From assembly GCA_947484175.1 (NCBI GenBank), contig CANKOI010000020.1:1-50768 (forward strand): a DNA stretch of 50,768 bases. Reading direction: 5' to 3'. The notes below the pieces were generated by a model. The model was not told the DNA's origin and searched no databases. It was given only the letters and a program-made list of their open reading frames with translations. Positions 26,074 to 34,171 of this stretch are shown piece by piece (position 1 is the stretch's first letter; each line of letters opens with the position of its first letter). Made by a program: the position numbers and the translations under genes. The DNA is from Deltaproteobacteria bacterium (GTDB taxonomy: Bacteria; Myxococcota_A; UBA796; SXON01).

Positions 26074-26894
26074 CGCCCAACCCGCCGCCGCTCGAAGACC
26101 GCCTGCTCCGCGAACTGCCGCTCGCGGCCATCGATCTGGAGACCACGGGCCTCTCACCCCAGCGCGGCGACCGGGTGATCGAGATGGCCGTCGTCGTGGG
26201 TCGGCGGGGCGAGACGCCCCGCTCCTGGAGCTCGTTGGTCAACCCTGAACGACCGGTGGCCGCCACCCACATCCACGGCATCACCGACTCGATGCTGGCC
26301 AACCAGCCGCGCTTCGCCGATCTGGTTCCCCGCCTGACAGCGCTGGTGGAGGGCGCCGTGATCGTGGCCCACAACGCACCCTTCGACATGGGCTTCCTCG
26401 CCCACGAGTGCGCCGCCGCCGGCCTTCAGCTTCCGCCGCGGCCGGTGCTGGACACCCTCGGTCTCGCGCGGCGCGTGCTCGGCTTCGGCGACCACCGCCT
26501 CTCCTCCCTCTGCACTCGCTTCCACCTCCAACGGGAGCGCGCGCACCGCGCCCTCGACGACGCGCTCGCCACCTGGCACCTTGCCTGGCACCTCGCCGAC
26601 GCGGCAGACCCCGAGGGTGGTCTCAGTCTGGGTAGCGCTCAGCTGCTCTCCCGCCGCCGCACCGAGGGCGAGGTGAGCGCCGTGGTCGCGCGCCTGAATG
26701 CCGCGCGCGCGCGCGGCACCCCCATCGTGGTGGACTACCCCTCGGTCCTCACCCCCGACGAGCCCCCCACCCGACGCACCCTCACGATTCAGCGCGTCAG
26801 TCGCTCGCGAGTGCGCGCGTTCTGCCACCTGCGCGCCGCGGATCGCACGTTTCGCCTCGACCGACTACGGATCGTCGAGGATCTCCCATGCTGA
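26070..26894 (+). CDS. DnaQ-like 3'-5' exonuclease with WYL-like C-terminal domain
   Basis: 274 residues from the GTG at 26070, overlapping the previous stop (GTGA). Residues ~15-180 form a DEDDh exonuclease: Exo I 'AIDLETTGLSP', Exo II 'IVAHNAPFDMGFL', and Exo III 'RAHRALDDALAT' with the His-x-x-x-x-Asp pair. This is the fold of the Pol III epsilon subunit and related nucleases. The C-terminal ~60 residues ('IVVDYPSVLTPD..PTRRTLTIQRVSRSRVRAFCHLRAADRTFRLDRLRIV') look like a WYL domain, an Sm-like ligand- or nucleic-acid-sensing module common in defence regulators. The WYL assignment is by pattern only. Confidence 0.8.
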   Translation: MTPNPPPLEDRLLRELPLAAIDLETTGLSPQRGDRVIEMAVVVGRRGETPRSWSSLVNPERPVAATHIHGITDSMLANQPRFADLVPRLTALVEGAVIVAHNAPFDMGFLAHECAAAGLQLPPRPVLDTLGLARRVLGFGDHRLSSLCTRFHLQRERAHRALDDALATWHLAWHLADAADPEGGLSLGSAQLLSRRRTEGEVSAVVARLNAARARGTPIVVDYPSVLTPDEPPTRRTLTIQRVSRSRVRAFCHLRAADRTFRLDRLRIVEDLPC

Positions 26895-27282
26895 CGCTAC
26901 CCTTAGTTGGCGGCTGTGATCTCGCCGGAACATGGGAAGGGGAGTGTGATGGCCGAGACATCACCCTCGACCTCTATTCGCCCAGCACCGGCGTGTGGAA
27001 GGGTGCGCTCGATATCGAGGGTGACGACGACGAAGAACTCGTGGTTCTCGCGGCGACTGCTGCCGAAGACTCCGAGCACCCCGCGACCTACACCGTGGTT
27101 GCGGTCCGGTTGTAGAACGACCAGGTGGAGGGCTGGGCCCTGCGCGGCGAAGTGGACTTCGACCATTTCGACGGCAGCTGTGCAAGTCCAGCGCCACGGA
27201 ACTGCAGGTCGTGGCCGACAATCTACTTGAGGAGCCGAGCCAACTGTCCACCTTCCACCTGATGGCGCTCACTCGGATCTGA
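26888..27282 (+). pseudogene. Broken small lipoprotein gene (in-frame TAG plus 2-bp insertion)
   Basis: Starts at an ATG inside the end of the exonuclease gene and reads 75 residues from a lipoprotein-like 'MLTLPLVGGCDLAGTWEGEC' to a TAG at 27113. The same frame continues coding-like after it ('NDQVEGWALRGEVDFDHFDGSC'), then near 27178 the plausible reading jumps frame and continues 'KSSATELQVVADNLLEEPSQ' to a TGA at 27280. The jump is explained by a TG dinucleotide duplication in 'AGCTGTGCAAG'. Thus one original gene of about 130 codons carries a nonsense and a frameshift. The function is unknown; 'AGTWEGECDG' resembles small lipocalin-like lipoprotein starts. Confidence 0.7.
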
Positions 27283-27292
27283 TCGCAGCCCT

Positions 27293-28633
27293 TCAGGCCC
27301 CGGCCGAGCCCCCATTGCCGGGCTCCTCGCCCAAGGTGAACCGCACCACCGCTCCCACCCCTACAGCGCCCTCGGCCCAGACGGCGCCGCGATGCCGACC
27401 GACGGCGCGCGCCACCGTCGCGAGCCCGAGACCGAGGCCCGGGAACGAGGGGTCCCGATGGAGCCTTGCGAACTCTTGGAACATCTGTTGCGCTTCGCTC
27501 GACGCGAAGCCCACGCCATTGTCGCGCACGAAGTAGGTGCGGCCGTGCTCGCCGGGCTCCACCCCGAACTCGATCCGGCTCTCGCCGCGAGTGGAGGAAA
27601 ACTTCCAAGCGTTGGAGAGAAGGTTCTGGAGGATAAGCGTCACGAGGTCGGGGTCGGCATCGGCGACGACACCCTTCTGAATCGCCCTCTCCACGACGCG
27701 TTCTGCCTCCTCTCCGACGAGATCATCGAGGTGGGCGTTCACGAGCATCGAGAGGTCGACCCTCTGCCGTTGCAGGGGCGCTCCACCGGCCCGCGCGAGC
27801 GCGAGCAAGGCCCGGACGGTGCCGCCCGCCCGCGTGCACGCGGCGAGGATCCGTTCCACGTGGGGGCGCTGCTCGCGTGCTGTGCCACCGATGCCCAGCA
27901 GGAGCAATTCTGCGGAGCCGGAGATCACCTGCAGCGGGCTGCGCAGGTCGTGGGAGGCCGCTCGCGCGAAACGTTCGAGGTCGGCATTAGCGACCGCCAA
28001 GTCGGCAGTGCGCTCGATCACGCGTTGTTCGAGCTGCGCCTCCAGCACCGCACGCCGACGGGTCTCCTCCCTCAGCTCCTCGATATGCTTCGAGAGATCG
28101 CCAAGGAGGCGTCCGGTGGCCACCGACAGGACACCGCCGAGGAAAACGCTGCCGGCGGCGCTGGCGATCCACCCCTTCCCGCCGTGAGGGAAATCGTAGA
28201 ACTTGTTGGGAATCGACAGGAACACCCAACTCGCCCCGCACACGCTCAGCAGATGGGCGCCCAGCGCGATCCGCACGCCAAGAGGGTTGAACAAGGCCGC
28301 CGCCGCCACGGTGCTCCCCACCAACCACATGAGCCCGGCCCCGAGCGGACCGACGTCCAGCAACACGGCTAGGCCGAAGAGGTGCGTGCCCAGCACTAAG
28401 GTCGCCTTGCGGAATGCAGAGCCCGCCGGCCTCCAGAACTGGGCGACGAGGACCAAAAAATAGATCAGGCTCGCGGCCGCCGCCAACAGGTGGGCGCCTG
28501 CCGACTCCGAGGCGATCACACCGAGCGCCACGGCGGGGGCGCCCAGAATCGTAGCGGTCCAGACCATGGCGTCCGCCACACGCTCCCGCGCGGCATCGAG
28601 GCCGGTCGACGTTTCCTGAGGTTCCTGCTGCAC
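27293..28633 (-). CDS. Membrane sensor histidine kinase, orphan
   Basis: 446 residues. The N-terminal ~170 residues contain five or six hydrophobic helices and no large extracytoplasmic loop, so the signal is likely sensed in or near the membrane. A coiled coil at ~180-215 ('HIEELREETRRRAVLEAQLEQRV') leads to the dimerisation/phospho-acceptor helix with the H-box 'SHDLRSPLQVISG'. The ATPase domain has the N-box 'NLLSNAWKFSS', the G1-box 'DNGVGF', an F-box 'FQEFARL' and G2 'GLGLGLATV'. No receiver or response regulator lies beside it. Its C-terminal end lies 11 bp from the broken lipoprotein gene and is convergent with it. Confidence 0.93.
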   Translation of the reverse strand: MQQEPQETSTGLDAARERVADAMVWTATILGAPAVALGVIASESAGAHLLAAAASLIYFLVLVAQFWRPAGSAFRKATLVLGTHLFGLAVLLDVGPLGAGLMWLVGSTVAAAALFNPLGVRIALGAHLLSVCGASWVFLSIPNKFYDFPHGGKGWIASAAGSVFLGGVLSVATGRLLGDLSKHIEELREETRRRAVLEAQLEQRVIERTADLAVANADLERFARAASHDLRSPLQVISGSAELLLLGIGGTAREQRPHVERILAACTRAGGTVRALLALARAGGAPLQRQRVDLSMLVNAHLDDLVGEEAERVVERAIQKGVVADADPDLVTLILQNLLSNAWKFSSTRGESRIEFGVEPGEHGRTYFVRDNGVGFASSEAQQMFQEFARLHRDPSFPGLGLGLATVARAVGRHRGAVWAEGAVGVGAVVRFTLGEEPGNGGSAGA

Positions 28634-28723
28634 TGGAGGTCGCTAACCGAACTCGCTCGTGGAGGAAAGGGCGCCCGCCCCGCGCCGCCCCCTCCACGCC
28701 GCCCCCCCCCCCTCGCGCCCGCC

Positions 28724-28739
28724 GGGGCGCCGGCGCCCC
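28724..28739. other. Perfect 16-bp GC palindrome
   Basis: GGGGCGCCGGCGCCCC is its own reverse complement. It follows a run of 12 C at about 28701-28712, in the 372-bp gap between the sensor kinase and the second Ser/Thr kinase gene. It could form a very stable hairpin on either strand, or stall copying of the DNA. There is no following T-run, so it is not a standard intrinsic terminator. Confidence 0.6.
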
Positions 28740-28822
28740 CTCGCCCACCAACCCCAGCCTGCAGCCAGCCTCAGCGGGCTACGCCCGCCGCGCTCTCCTC
28801 CGCTGGCCGGCTCGAAGTGCCC

Positions 28823-28991
28823 ACGGGCTGGGTGACGCTGCGGTCCGCCCCGACTGAGGCCCGCCGCGGGCCGAACGTCGGGGCGGACTGCGGCGGCAGG
28901 ACCCGTCGCCCCCATCCCGACCCGGCCCCCCGCACCGACCCAGCCTCGGCGGATCCCCGCGCCAACGGCACCGCGTCCTGCGGCGGCCGAA
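28823..28991 (+). repeat. Dispersed intergenic repeat, copy C
   Basis: Both ends resemble copy B at 40948-41130: the left 50 bases ('ACGGGCTGGGTGACGCTG...') match at about 80%, and the right end ('CCGCGTCCTGCG-CGGC-GAAC') matches with small changes. The middle is more diverged and GC-padded. The element ends 15 bp from the stop of the second kinase gene. Confidence 0.65.
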
Positions 28992-29005
28992 CAGCGGATC
29001 GAGAG

Positions 29006-30490
29006 CTACGCAACCTCATGCAGATTGATGTATCGATTCCCCTGAATCGGAATCCGCCCCAACATCACCGTCGGGGTGTCGATCTGCTTGGCGCCCACCT
29101 CGGTGAGCAACACCCGCCCTCGGTGCGCGCTGAGATTCATCATCCAACGGGCCAGGTAGAACGGCCCCGCAAGCTCCCAACCGTCTGCCGGCCGGTGGTT
29201 GTCGCTGCGGATGCGCGCCACCCCCGGAGCGATGCCCGCCGAGAGGCGGTACCCCGCCTGCTGGGTGAGCCGATGCAGCTCCCGGGCCGAGCTCACCACC
29301 ATCCCCACGGTTTCGCGGAAGCCATTTGAGGCGGTCCACACCACGAGCATGCTGCCCTCCCCTCGCTCCCACACGTCGCCCTGGGCCTCCGCGAGCACGC
29401 CGGCCCACTCTTGAGTGAGCGCCGCGAGCGACTGTCGCGGCGAAGCGATCGACCGCGGGGGCGGCGAGGCCTCGATGGCCAGGACCACCACCGGGGAGGG
29501 TGGCGCCAAACGGATGGCGGAAGGTGCCCGCGCGGTTGCCACCGGGTTCGCGGCCGCGTTGGCGGCTTCAATCACATCGCGCAGGAACGCTGCGAGGTCG
29601 GTGTTGGTGGCGCGATGGCCCTCACTGAGGATGATCGTGGAGAGGGCCTCGTACATGTCCTGCGCATCGGCCCACCGATCCGACGGGTGTCGCGACAGCG
29701 TTTTGAGGAGAAAACCCTCCAACTCCTCGCTGATCTCCTTGCGGTAGGGGCGCGGGCTCGGCACCTCGGCGTTGACCACCCGCCGCAGTGTCTCCTCCCG
29801 GCTTGCGGCTTTGAACAAGCGCCTGCCGGTGAGCAGCTCGTAGAGCATCGTGCCCAACGAGAAGAGGTCGCTCCGGCCGTCGAGCGGGCGCGACTCGGCC
29901 TGCTCCGGCGACATGAAGCTGTACTTGCCGCGGATCACGTTCTGGTCGGCCTTTTGGATGGCCGCCCGGCTGATGCCGAAGTCGGTGAGCTTCACCTCAC
30001 CCGAGAAGCTGATCAGCACGTTTTGGGGGGAGATGTCGCAGTGGACGAGGTGCAGGGGGTTCCCGGCCTCGTCGGCATGCACGTGGGCGTAGGCGAGCGC
30101 CTTGAGCACCTCGCCTACGATGAACAACGCGAGGTTCACCGGAAAGTCGCCCGCCGTGCGAGCGCGGGTGGCCAGCCGAGCGAGGTCGAGCCCGTGAACG
30201 TACTCCATCGCGATGTAGAGATGTTCATCGTGCTGCCCCAGCTCGAACACCTGCACGATGTTCACGTGCGTGAGCTCCGCCGCGATGCGCGCCTCATTCT
30301 TGAACAGATCGCGAAACTCGTCGTCGCGGGCGAGCTGATCGAGGATCCGCTTCACCACGAGAATCTTTTCGAAGCCCATCGCCCCGTGCGCGCGGGCGCG
30401 GAAGACATCGGCCATGCCGCCCGTGGCGATCTTCTCGAGCAACTGGTACGGCCCGAAGGCTTCCGGTGCGGTGGGGGCCGGGGTGCTCAT
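29006..30490 (-). CDS. Ser/Thr protein kinase fused to degenerate nucleotide-cyclase-like domain
   Basis: 494 residues from the ATG at 30490. Kinase domain at ~10-285: Gly loop 'IATGGMADVF', ATP Lys in 'ILVVKRIL', catalytic loop 'VHCDISPQNVLI' (Cys in place of the Arg of HRD), 'DFGISRA' and 'MSPEQAE'. There is no transmembrane helix, so it is cytoplasmic. After a Pro/Ala linker, residues ~335-494 look like a class III adenylyl/guanylyl cyclase homology domain: 'VVVLAIEAS', 'GDVWERGEGSMLVVWTA', 'RLSAGIAPGVARI', 'GPFYLARWMMNLSAHRGRVLLTEVG', and a terminal 'LGRIPIQGNRYINLHEV'. The metal-binding Asp residues of active cyclases are not in place, so the domain is probably a binding or regulatory module. 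Confidence 0.87.
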   Translation of the reverse strand: MSTPAPTAPEAFGPYQLLEKIATGGMADVFRARAHGAMGFEKILVVKRILDQLARDDEFRDLFKNEARIAAELTHVNIVQVFELGQHDEHLYIAMEYVHGLDLARLATRARTAGDFPVNLALFIVGEVLKALAYAHVHADEAGNPLHLVHCDISPQNVLISFSGEVKLTDFGISRAAIQKADQNVIRGKYSFMSPEQAESRPLDGRSDLFSLGTMLYELLTGRRLFKAASREETLRRVVNAEVPSPRPYRKEISEELEGFLLKTLSRHPSDRWADAQDMYEALSTIILSEGHRATNTDLAAFLRDVIEAANAAANPVATARAPSAIRLAPPSPVVVLAIEASPPPRSIASPRQSLAALTQEWAGVLAEAQGDVWERGEGSMLVVWTASNGFRETVGMVVSSARELHRLTQQAGYRLSAGIAPGVARIRSDNHRPADGWELAGPFYLARWMMNLSAHRGRVLLTEVGAKQIDTPTVMLGRIPIQGNRYINLHEVA

Positions 30491-30562
30491 TGCCCCCCAC
30501 CGTAACTCGTCCGCCGGCAATTTCGCCTTGTGGGGGCCCCCAGGATCGTGTACGTGTCGCGC

Positions 30563-31372
30563 ATGAAGCGTATTCCCCTCTACGTGGCCCTCGTCGCCAT
30601 CGCCTGCACCGGCAACGAATCGGAGGATTCCGTCCCCGACGCCGCCGGCGGCGAAACCGACACCGATGCAGACACGGATGCAGACGCAGACACGGGAACC
30701 GACCCCAATCTGGCCAACGTGAGCGGCACCATCACCGTCCCCGGCGGCGGCCCGGCCGACCACTACCGAGTGAACGTTTGTCGCGACATCTGTCTCACTG
30801 TGCCGTCGGACAGCTCGGGCAACTTCCAGCTCGTGGAGCTGGACCCTGCGGTGTGGTCGTTCTACGTGCTCCCTTACGGGGACAGTGACTACTCCGTGCC
30901 CTACGGGCCCATCACGCTGGTGGCGGGCGAAACGCACACCCAAAACGTGGAGCTGGTTCCGAACGCCGGCAGCGTGACGCTGAAGAAGGGCTCCCCCGCC
31001 ACCGTCGGCACCTTCGGCACGCTCACCGTCACCACCGCCTTCGAAACCTCGTTGGGCGATGCGGTCGACACCCTCACCTACACCGACGCGCTCACGCCGC
31101 AGCAAAGCGTGGGCGACACGATCAACGGCGAGTCCGTGGAGACGATGGTGTACCTCGGCACCTTCGAGGCTGAAGGCAGCGCCGTGCTCAACCTGGCGCG
31201 GAACGATGTGGCACCGGGATCCACCCGGAACGTATACGTCGCCGAGCTGCCCGAAACCTCGGGCTGGACGTTGGCCGGGAGCGTGGTGGCGCAGGGCGAC
31301 GGAGAGATGATGATGGGCGACATCGTGATCTCCCACCTCACGACGGTGGCCGTCACCATTCCCGCCGAGTAG
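30563..31372 (+). CDS. Hypothetical lipoprotein with Asp/Thr-rich linker
   Basis: 269 residues from the ATG at 30563, giving 'MKRIPLYVALVAIAC' as lipoprotein signal. A low-complexity linker of repeated 'DTDAD' (~25-50) leads to a carboxypeptidase-regulatory-like fold ('VSGTITVPGGGPADHYRVNVC' and 'SSGNFQLVELDPAVWSFYVLPYG') and then a second beta-rich domain. Two Cys near residues 75-80 may pair. Divergent from the kinase gene (72 bp between starts), and mazG starts only 7 bp after its stop. The role is unknown; an envelope structural protein is inferred. Confidence 0.75.
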   Translation: MKRIPLYVALVAIACTGNESEDSVPDAAGGETDTDADTDADADTGTDPNLANVSGTITVPGGGPADHYRVNVCRDICLTVPSDSSGNFQLVELDPAVWSFYVLPYGDSDYSVPYGPITLVAGETHTQNVELVPNAGSVTLKKGSPATVGTFGTLTVTTAFETSLGDAVDTLTYTDALTPQQSVGDTINGESVETMVYLGTFEAEGSAVLNLARNDVAPGSTRNVYVAELPETSGWTLAGSVVAQGDGEMMMGDIVISHLTTVAVTIPAE

Positions 31373-31379
31373 CCTCGGC

Positions 31380-32135
31380 GTGAGCAAGGTCGATGAGCTC
31401 CGCCGCCTCGTGGCACAACTGCGCCAAGAATGCCCCTGGGACCGCGCGCAGACCGTACACTCGATGCGCCTCTACCTTCAGGAAGAAACCGCCGAGCTAG
31501 TCGCCGCCCTCGACGCCGACGTGCCAAACGACGTGCGCGAGGAGCTGGGCGACGTGCTCTTTCAGCTCGTCTTCCTCGCTGAGCTGTACTCCGAGCGAGG
31601 CGACTTCAGTCTCGACGAAGTGGCCGAGGGGATTCGCTCCAAAATGGTCGAGCGCCACCCCCACATCTTCGGCGGCGCCAGCGCGGACGGAGCGGGCACC
31701 AACGCGGCTTGGGAGAAACAGAAGGCGCGCGCGGGCCGTTCGCGTGTGGATGGGGTTCCCCTCACCCTGCCAGCTCTCGCGCGAGCCCATCGGGTGGCCG
31801 AAAAGGTGGCGGGCGTCGGCTTCGACTGGCCGGATCTTGCGGCGGTGCTGGCCAAGATGGATGAAGAACGCGCCGAGTTGGCGGAGGCCATCCGGAGCGG
31901 CAACCCGGAAGCGGTTGCCCACGAATACGGCGACCTCCTGCTCGCAACCGCCAACGTGGGGCGCTACCTCGGGGTGGCAGGAGAAGACGCGTTGCGGATG
32001 GCGAATGCGCGCTTCGAGAGGCGCTTCCGGGGGGTGGAAGCGCTGGCCGCAGCGGCCGGTATCGAGCCCGGCAGCGCCGGCGCCGAGCAACTGGAAGCCT
32101 GGTGGCAAGCCGTGAAGCGGGAGGAGGCTGGATGA
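31380..32135 (+). CDS. mazG: Nucleoside triphosphate pyrophosphohydrolase MazG
   Basis: 251 residues from the GTG at 31380, two MazG domains as in the long enzyme form. The N-terminal domain has 'LRQECPWDRAQTVHSMRLYLQEE..EL' and the metal-binding 'REELGDVLFQLVFLAEL', and 'HPHIFGG' joins the halves. The C-terminal domain has 'ERAELAEAI' and 'HEYGDLLLATANVGRYLG' followed by 'NARFERRFRGVE', the classic end. It hydrolyses NTPs to NMP and pyrophosphate and cleans damaged nucleotides; in other bacteria it also affects (p)ppGpp. It overlaps fxsA by four bases (ATGA). Confidence 0.95.
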   Translation: MSKVDELRRLVAQLRQECPWDRAQTVHSMRLYLQEETAELVAALDADVPNDVREELGDVLFQLVFLAELYSERGDFSLDEVAEGIRSKMVERHPHIFGGASADGAGTNAAWEKQKARAGRSRVDGVPLTLPALARAHRVAEKVAGVGFDWPDLAAVLAKMDEERAELAEAIRSGNPEAVAHEYGDLLLATANVGRYLGVAGEDALRMANARFERRFRGVEALAAAAGIEPGSAGAEQLEAWWQAVKREEAG

Positions 32136-32599
32136 GGTTCGCCCTCCTGTTGTTCGGCAGTTTCACGGTCATCCCCGCCGTGGAGACGTGGCTGATCATC
32201 CAAGTCGGCCAGCGCATCGGCGCCACCGAGACGGTCCTCTCCCTGCTGCTCGCGGGACTCCTCGGCGCGTGGATGGGAAAGCGAGCAGGGTCCACCGTGC
32301 TGCGCGAGCTGTTTGAGGGGCTGAAGCGCGGCGAGCCGCCCGCGGACAAGATCGTGGAGGGAGTGCTCGCCTTGGTTGGCGCCACCTTGCTCATCACGCC
32401 CGGCTACCTCAGCGATCTGGCGGGTCTCGCCCTCTTGTGGGCGCCCACGCGCCGGTGGTTGGCGCCGCGGGCAAAAAACCGGTTGTGGGCCTGGCTCAGC
32501 GCCCGCGGCTTCCGCTTCATGGGCGAAGGCGGGCCCGGGCCTGCGGCACGGGCCCGCGCGTCCACCGAAAATCCGTTCGATCACCCGATCGCCGATTAG
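32132..32599 (+). CDS. fxsA: FxsA family membrane protein
   Basis: 155 residues; I use the ATG at 32132 that overlaps the mazG stop. The N terminus 'LLLFGSFTVIPAVETWLIIQVGQRIGATETVLSLLLAGLLGAWM' and the central 'GVLALVGATLLITPGYLSDLAGLALL' with the 'TPGY..D..G' motif are diagnostic of FxsA, an inner-membrane protein with three or four helices, known in E. coli for relieving exclusion of phage T7. The C-terminal tail is basic then Ala/Pro-rich. Convergent with the NUDIX gene, overlapping its stop by four bases. Confidence 0.93.
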   Translation: MRFALLLFGSFTVIPAVETWLIIQVGQRIGATETVLSLLLAGLLGAWMGKRAGSTVLRELFEGLKRGEPPADKIVEGVLALVGATLLITPGYLSDLAGLALLWAPTRRWLAPRAKNRLWAWLSARGFRFMGEGGPGPAARARASTENPFDHPIAD

Positions 32600-32982
32600 T
32601 TCGCCGCGCCGCCCGCTGCCCATCGCAGAACGCCCGCCACGATGGGCCCGTCGGCCGGCGCCCACTCGAGCGCCGGCAACTCCGAAGGTGCTCGCCACTC
32701 GACGGCGTCGTGTTCCCCGAGCACCGGTTCTCCGTCGGCGGTGGCGAGGTAGCCCACGAGATGCACCCGGCCCGTGGTGCCCTCCCCTACGCAAGCGCCC
32801 ACCTCCACCGACCACTCCAGCTCCTCGCGGAGCTCTCGGATCAGCGCGGCCTCGTCACTCTCCCCGGCCTCCACCTTGCCGCCGGGAAACTCCCACGTGC
32901 CAGAGTGCGGCATCGTCGGGCCGCGTCTTGCCACCAACACCCGCCCGGCGCGCACCACGACGGCGCACACCACGCGGATCAC
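32596..32982 (-). CDS. NUDIX hydrolase, MutT-like (8-oxo-dGTP diphosphatase type)
   Basis: 128 residues from the GTG at 32982 ('VIRVVCAVVVRAGRVLVARRG'); longer upstream frame is Arg-rich. The complete Nudix box is present in 'GGKVEAGESDEAALIRELREELE', and the surrounding 'GTWEFPGGKVE' and 'VEWRAPSELPALEWAPADGPIV' fit the MutT subgroup with the Trp/Pro substrate pocket near the end. Likely cleans oxidised dGTP from the nucleotide pool, which fits the presence of mazG next door on the other strand. The next gene upstream on this strand is a vWA lipoprotein, 13 bp away. Confidence 0.92.
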   Translation of the reverse strand: MIRVVCAVVVRAGRVLVARRGPTMPHSGTWEFPGGKVEAGESDEAALIRELREELEWSVEVGACVGEGTTGRVHLVGYLATADGEPVLGEHDAVEWRAPSELPALEWAPADGPIVAGVLRWAAGGAAN

Positions 32983-32995
32983 CTGCGACCTCGAC

Positions 32996-34102
32996 CTACC
33001 CAGCCGACGTGCTCGCCGGGGGCTCCGGGACCGGCCCGGTGGAGTGATACCGCACCTCAATGTGAGCACCGCGCGAGGGAACGGCTTCGCCGTTGAACTG
33101 GATCTGGGCGTAATCATCGAGGTACGTCCACCCGCTCTCCGGATCGTCCGGAACCGTGGTCTCCACGCCGTCGGCGTCGGTCACCGTGACCTTGGGATTG
33201 TCGTCGCTCTCGTCCAGCTCGGTTTCGGGGTCGTCGGGGTAATACTTGGCCGCGTACTCGAGCTGGAAGGTGCTGCTGATGCCGGTCGCGGCAAGGCCGA
33301 GCGACTGCATGATCGGGGCGTAGTCGGCGAGGCAGATGTCGGCCACCACCCCGCCGAGCATCCGGATCGCCTCGTCGTAGCGGCGACCGGCCACCGCAAA
33401 GTCGCACTGCTCCGTCTGTTCCGGCCCGATGATCCCACTCATCACCACGCCCCCGCTGCCGAACGCCTCCTTGGCATCCCGGAGATCGGCGACAATGTCG
33501 CCCACTGGGGTGAGCTCATCGTAGTGGGTGTAGCAGTCCTCGCCCGTGGCATTGGGGCCCAGCCGCCCCCCATCCGAGCAGTCGTTCTCGTCGGTGAGTA
33601 CGATGATCATCAGAAGCGCATCGGGCCTCACGAAGCCCGCGTTCCAGGTTTCGGCGAGGGGGCGGCTCACCGCGGTGAGTGACACCTCCAGACCCTTCTC
33701 CTGGTCGCTTCCGCCGGTGCCCTGCACGACCCGATCGGAGAAGTCGCTGGAGTAGGTGCAGTCCGCAAAGTCGCCGTCCAGTCGGCACTCGGAGGTGAGG
33801 TACGGCGGGCTGCCAAGCAGCACACCCGACTTGGTGTTCTTCGAGTCGCCGTCGGTGGTGATGAGGCCGAGATGAAAGTCCATGTCGGCGGAATCGAGCT
33901 GGGCCACGAAATCTGCCCCAGCCGCCTGCACCGCCGCCTGCTCTTCGTTCATCGACGTGCTGTCGTCGATCACCCAGAGGATGTCCACCATGTTCGATGG
34001 GGCCTGGTCGAACTCCTCCACTCGGTCTGCGAGGCTGAGCTTGTCGTATTCGTTCTCGCAGGCGGCGACTAGCAGGACGGGGCCGAGGAGGCGCAGGCGC
34101 AT
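32996..34102 (-). CDS. von Willebrand factor A domain lipoprotein
   Basis: 368 residues with a lipoprotein signal ending 'LLVAAC'. The vWA fold spans ~38-290: the MIDAS strand 'DILWVIDDSTSMNEEQ' (D-x-S-x-S variant 'DDSTSM'), 'HLGLITTDGD' and 'LLMIIVLTDENDCSDG', which supplies the further metal ligands. Four to six Cys ('SECRLDGDFADC', 'NDCSD', 'EDCYTHYDEL', 'EQCDF', 'ADICLADY') suggest disulfides and a location outside the cytoplasm. The last ~70 residues are a beta-rich module. Proteins of this make-up are frequent in Myxococcota and are thought to bind other surface proteins; the partner is unknown. Confidence 0.87.
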   Translation of the reverse strand: MRLRLLGPVLLVAACENEYDKLSLADRVEEFDQAPSNMVDILWVIDDSTSMNEEQAAVQAAGADFVAQLDSADMDFHLGLITTDGDSKNTKSGVLLGSPPYLTSECRLDGDFADCTYSSDFSDRVVQGTGGSDQEKGLEVSLTAVSRPLAETWNAGFVRPDALLMIIVLTDENDCSDGGRLGPNATGEDCYTHYDELTPVGDIVADLRDAKEAFGSGGVVMSGIIGPEQTEQCDFAVAGRRYDEAIRMLGGVVADICLADYAPIMQSLGLAATGISSTFQLEYAAKYYPDDPETELDESDDNPKVTVTDADGVETTVPDDPESGWTYLDDYAQIQFNGEAVPSRGAHIEVRYHSTGPVPEPPASTSAG

Positions 34103-34171
34103 GGTTCACTCCGACATCTGAACATAGCTGACATGCCACTGGTTTGCGTCAAAGAACGGCCATCCGTACCC

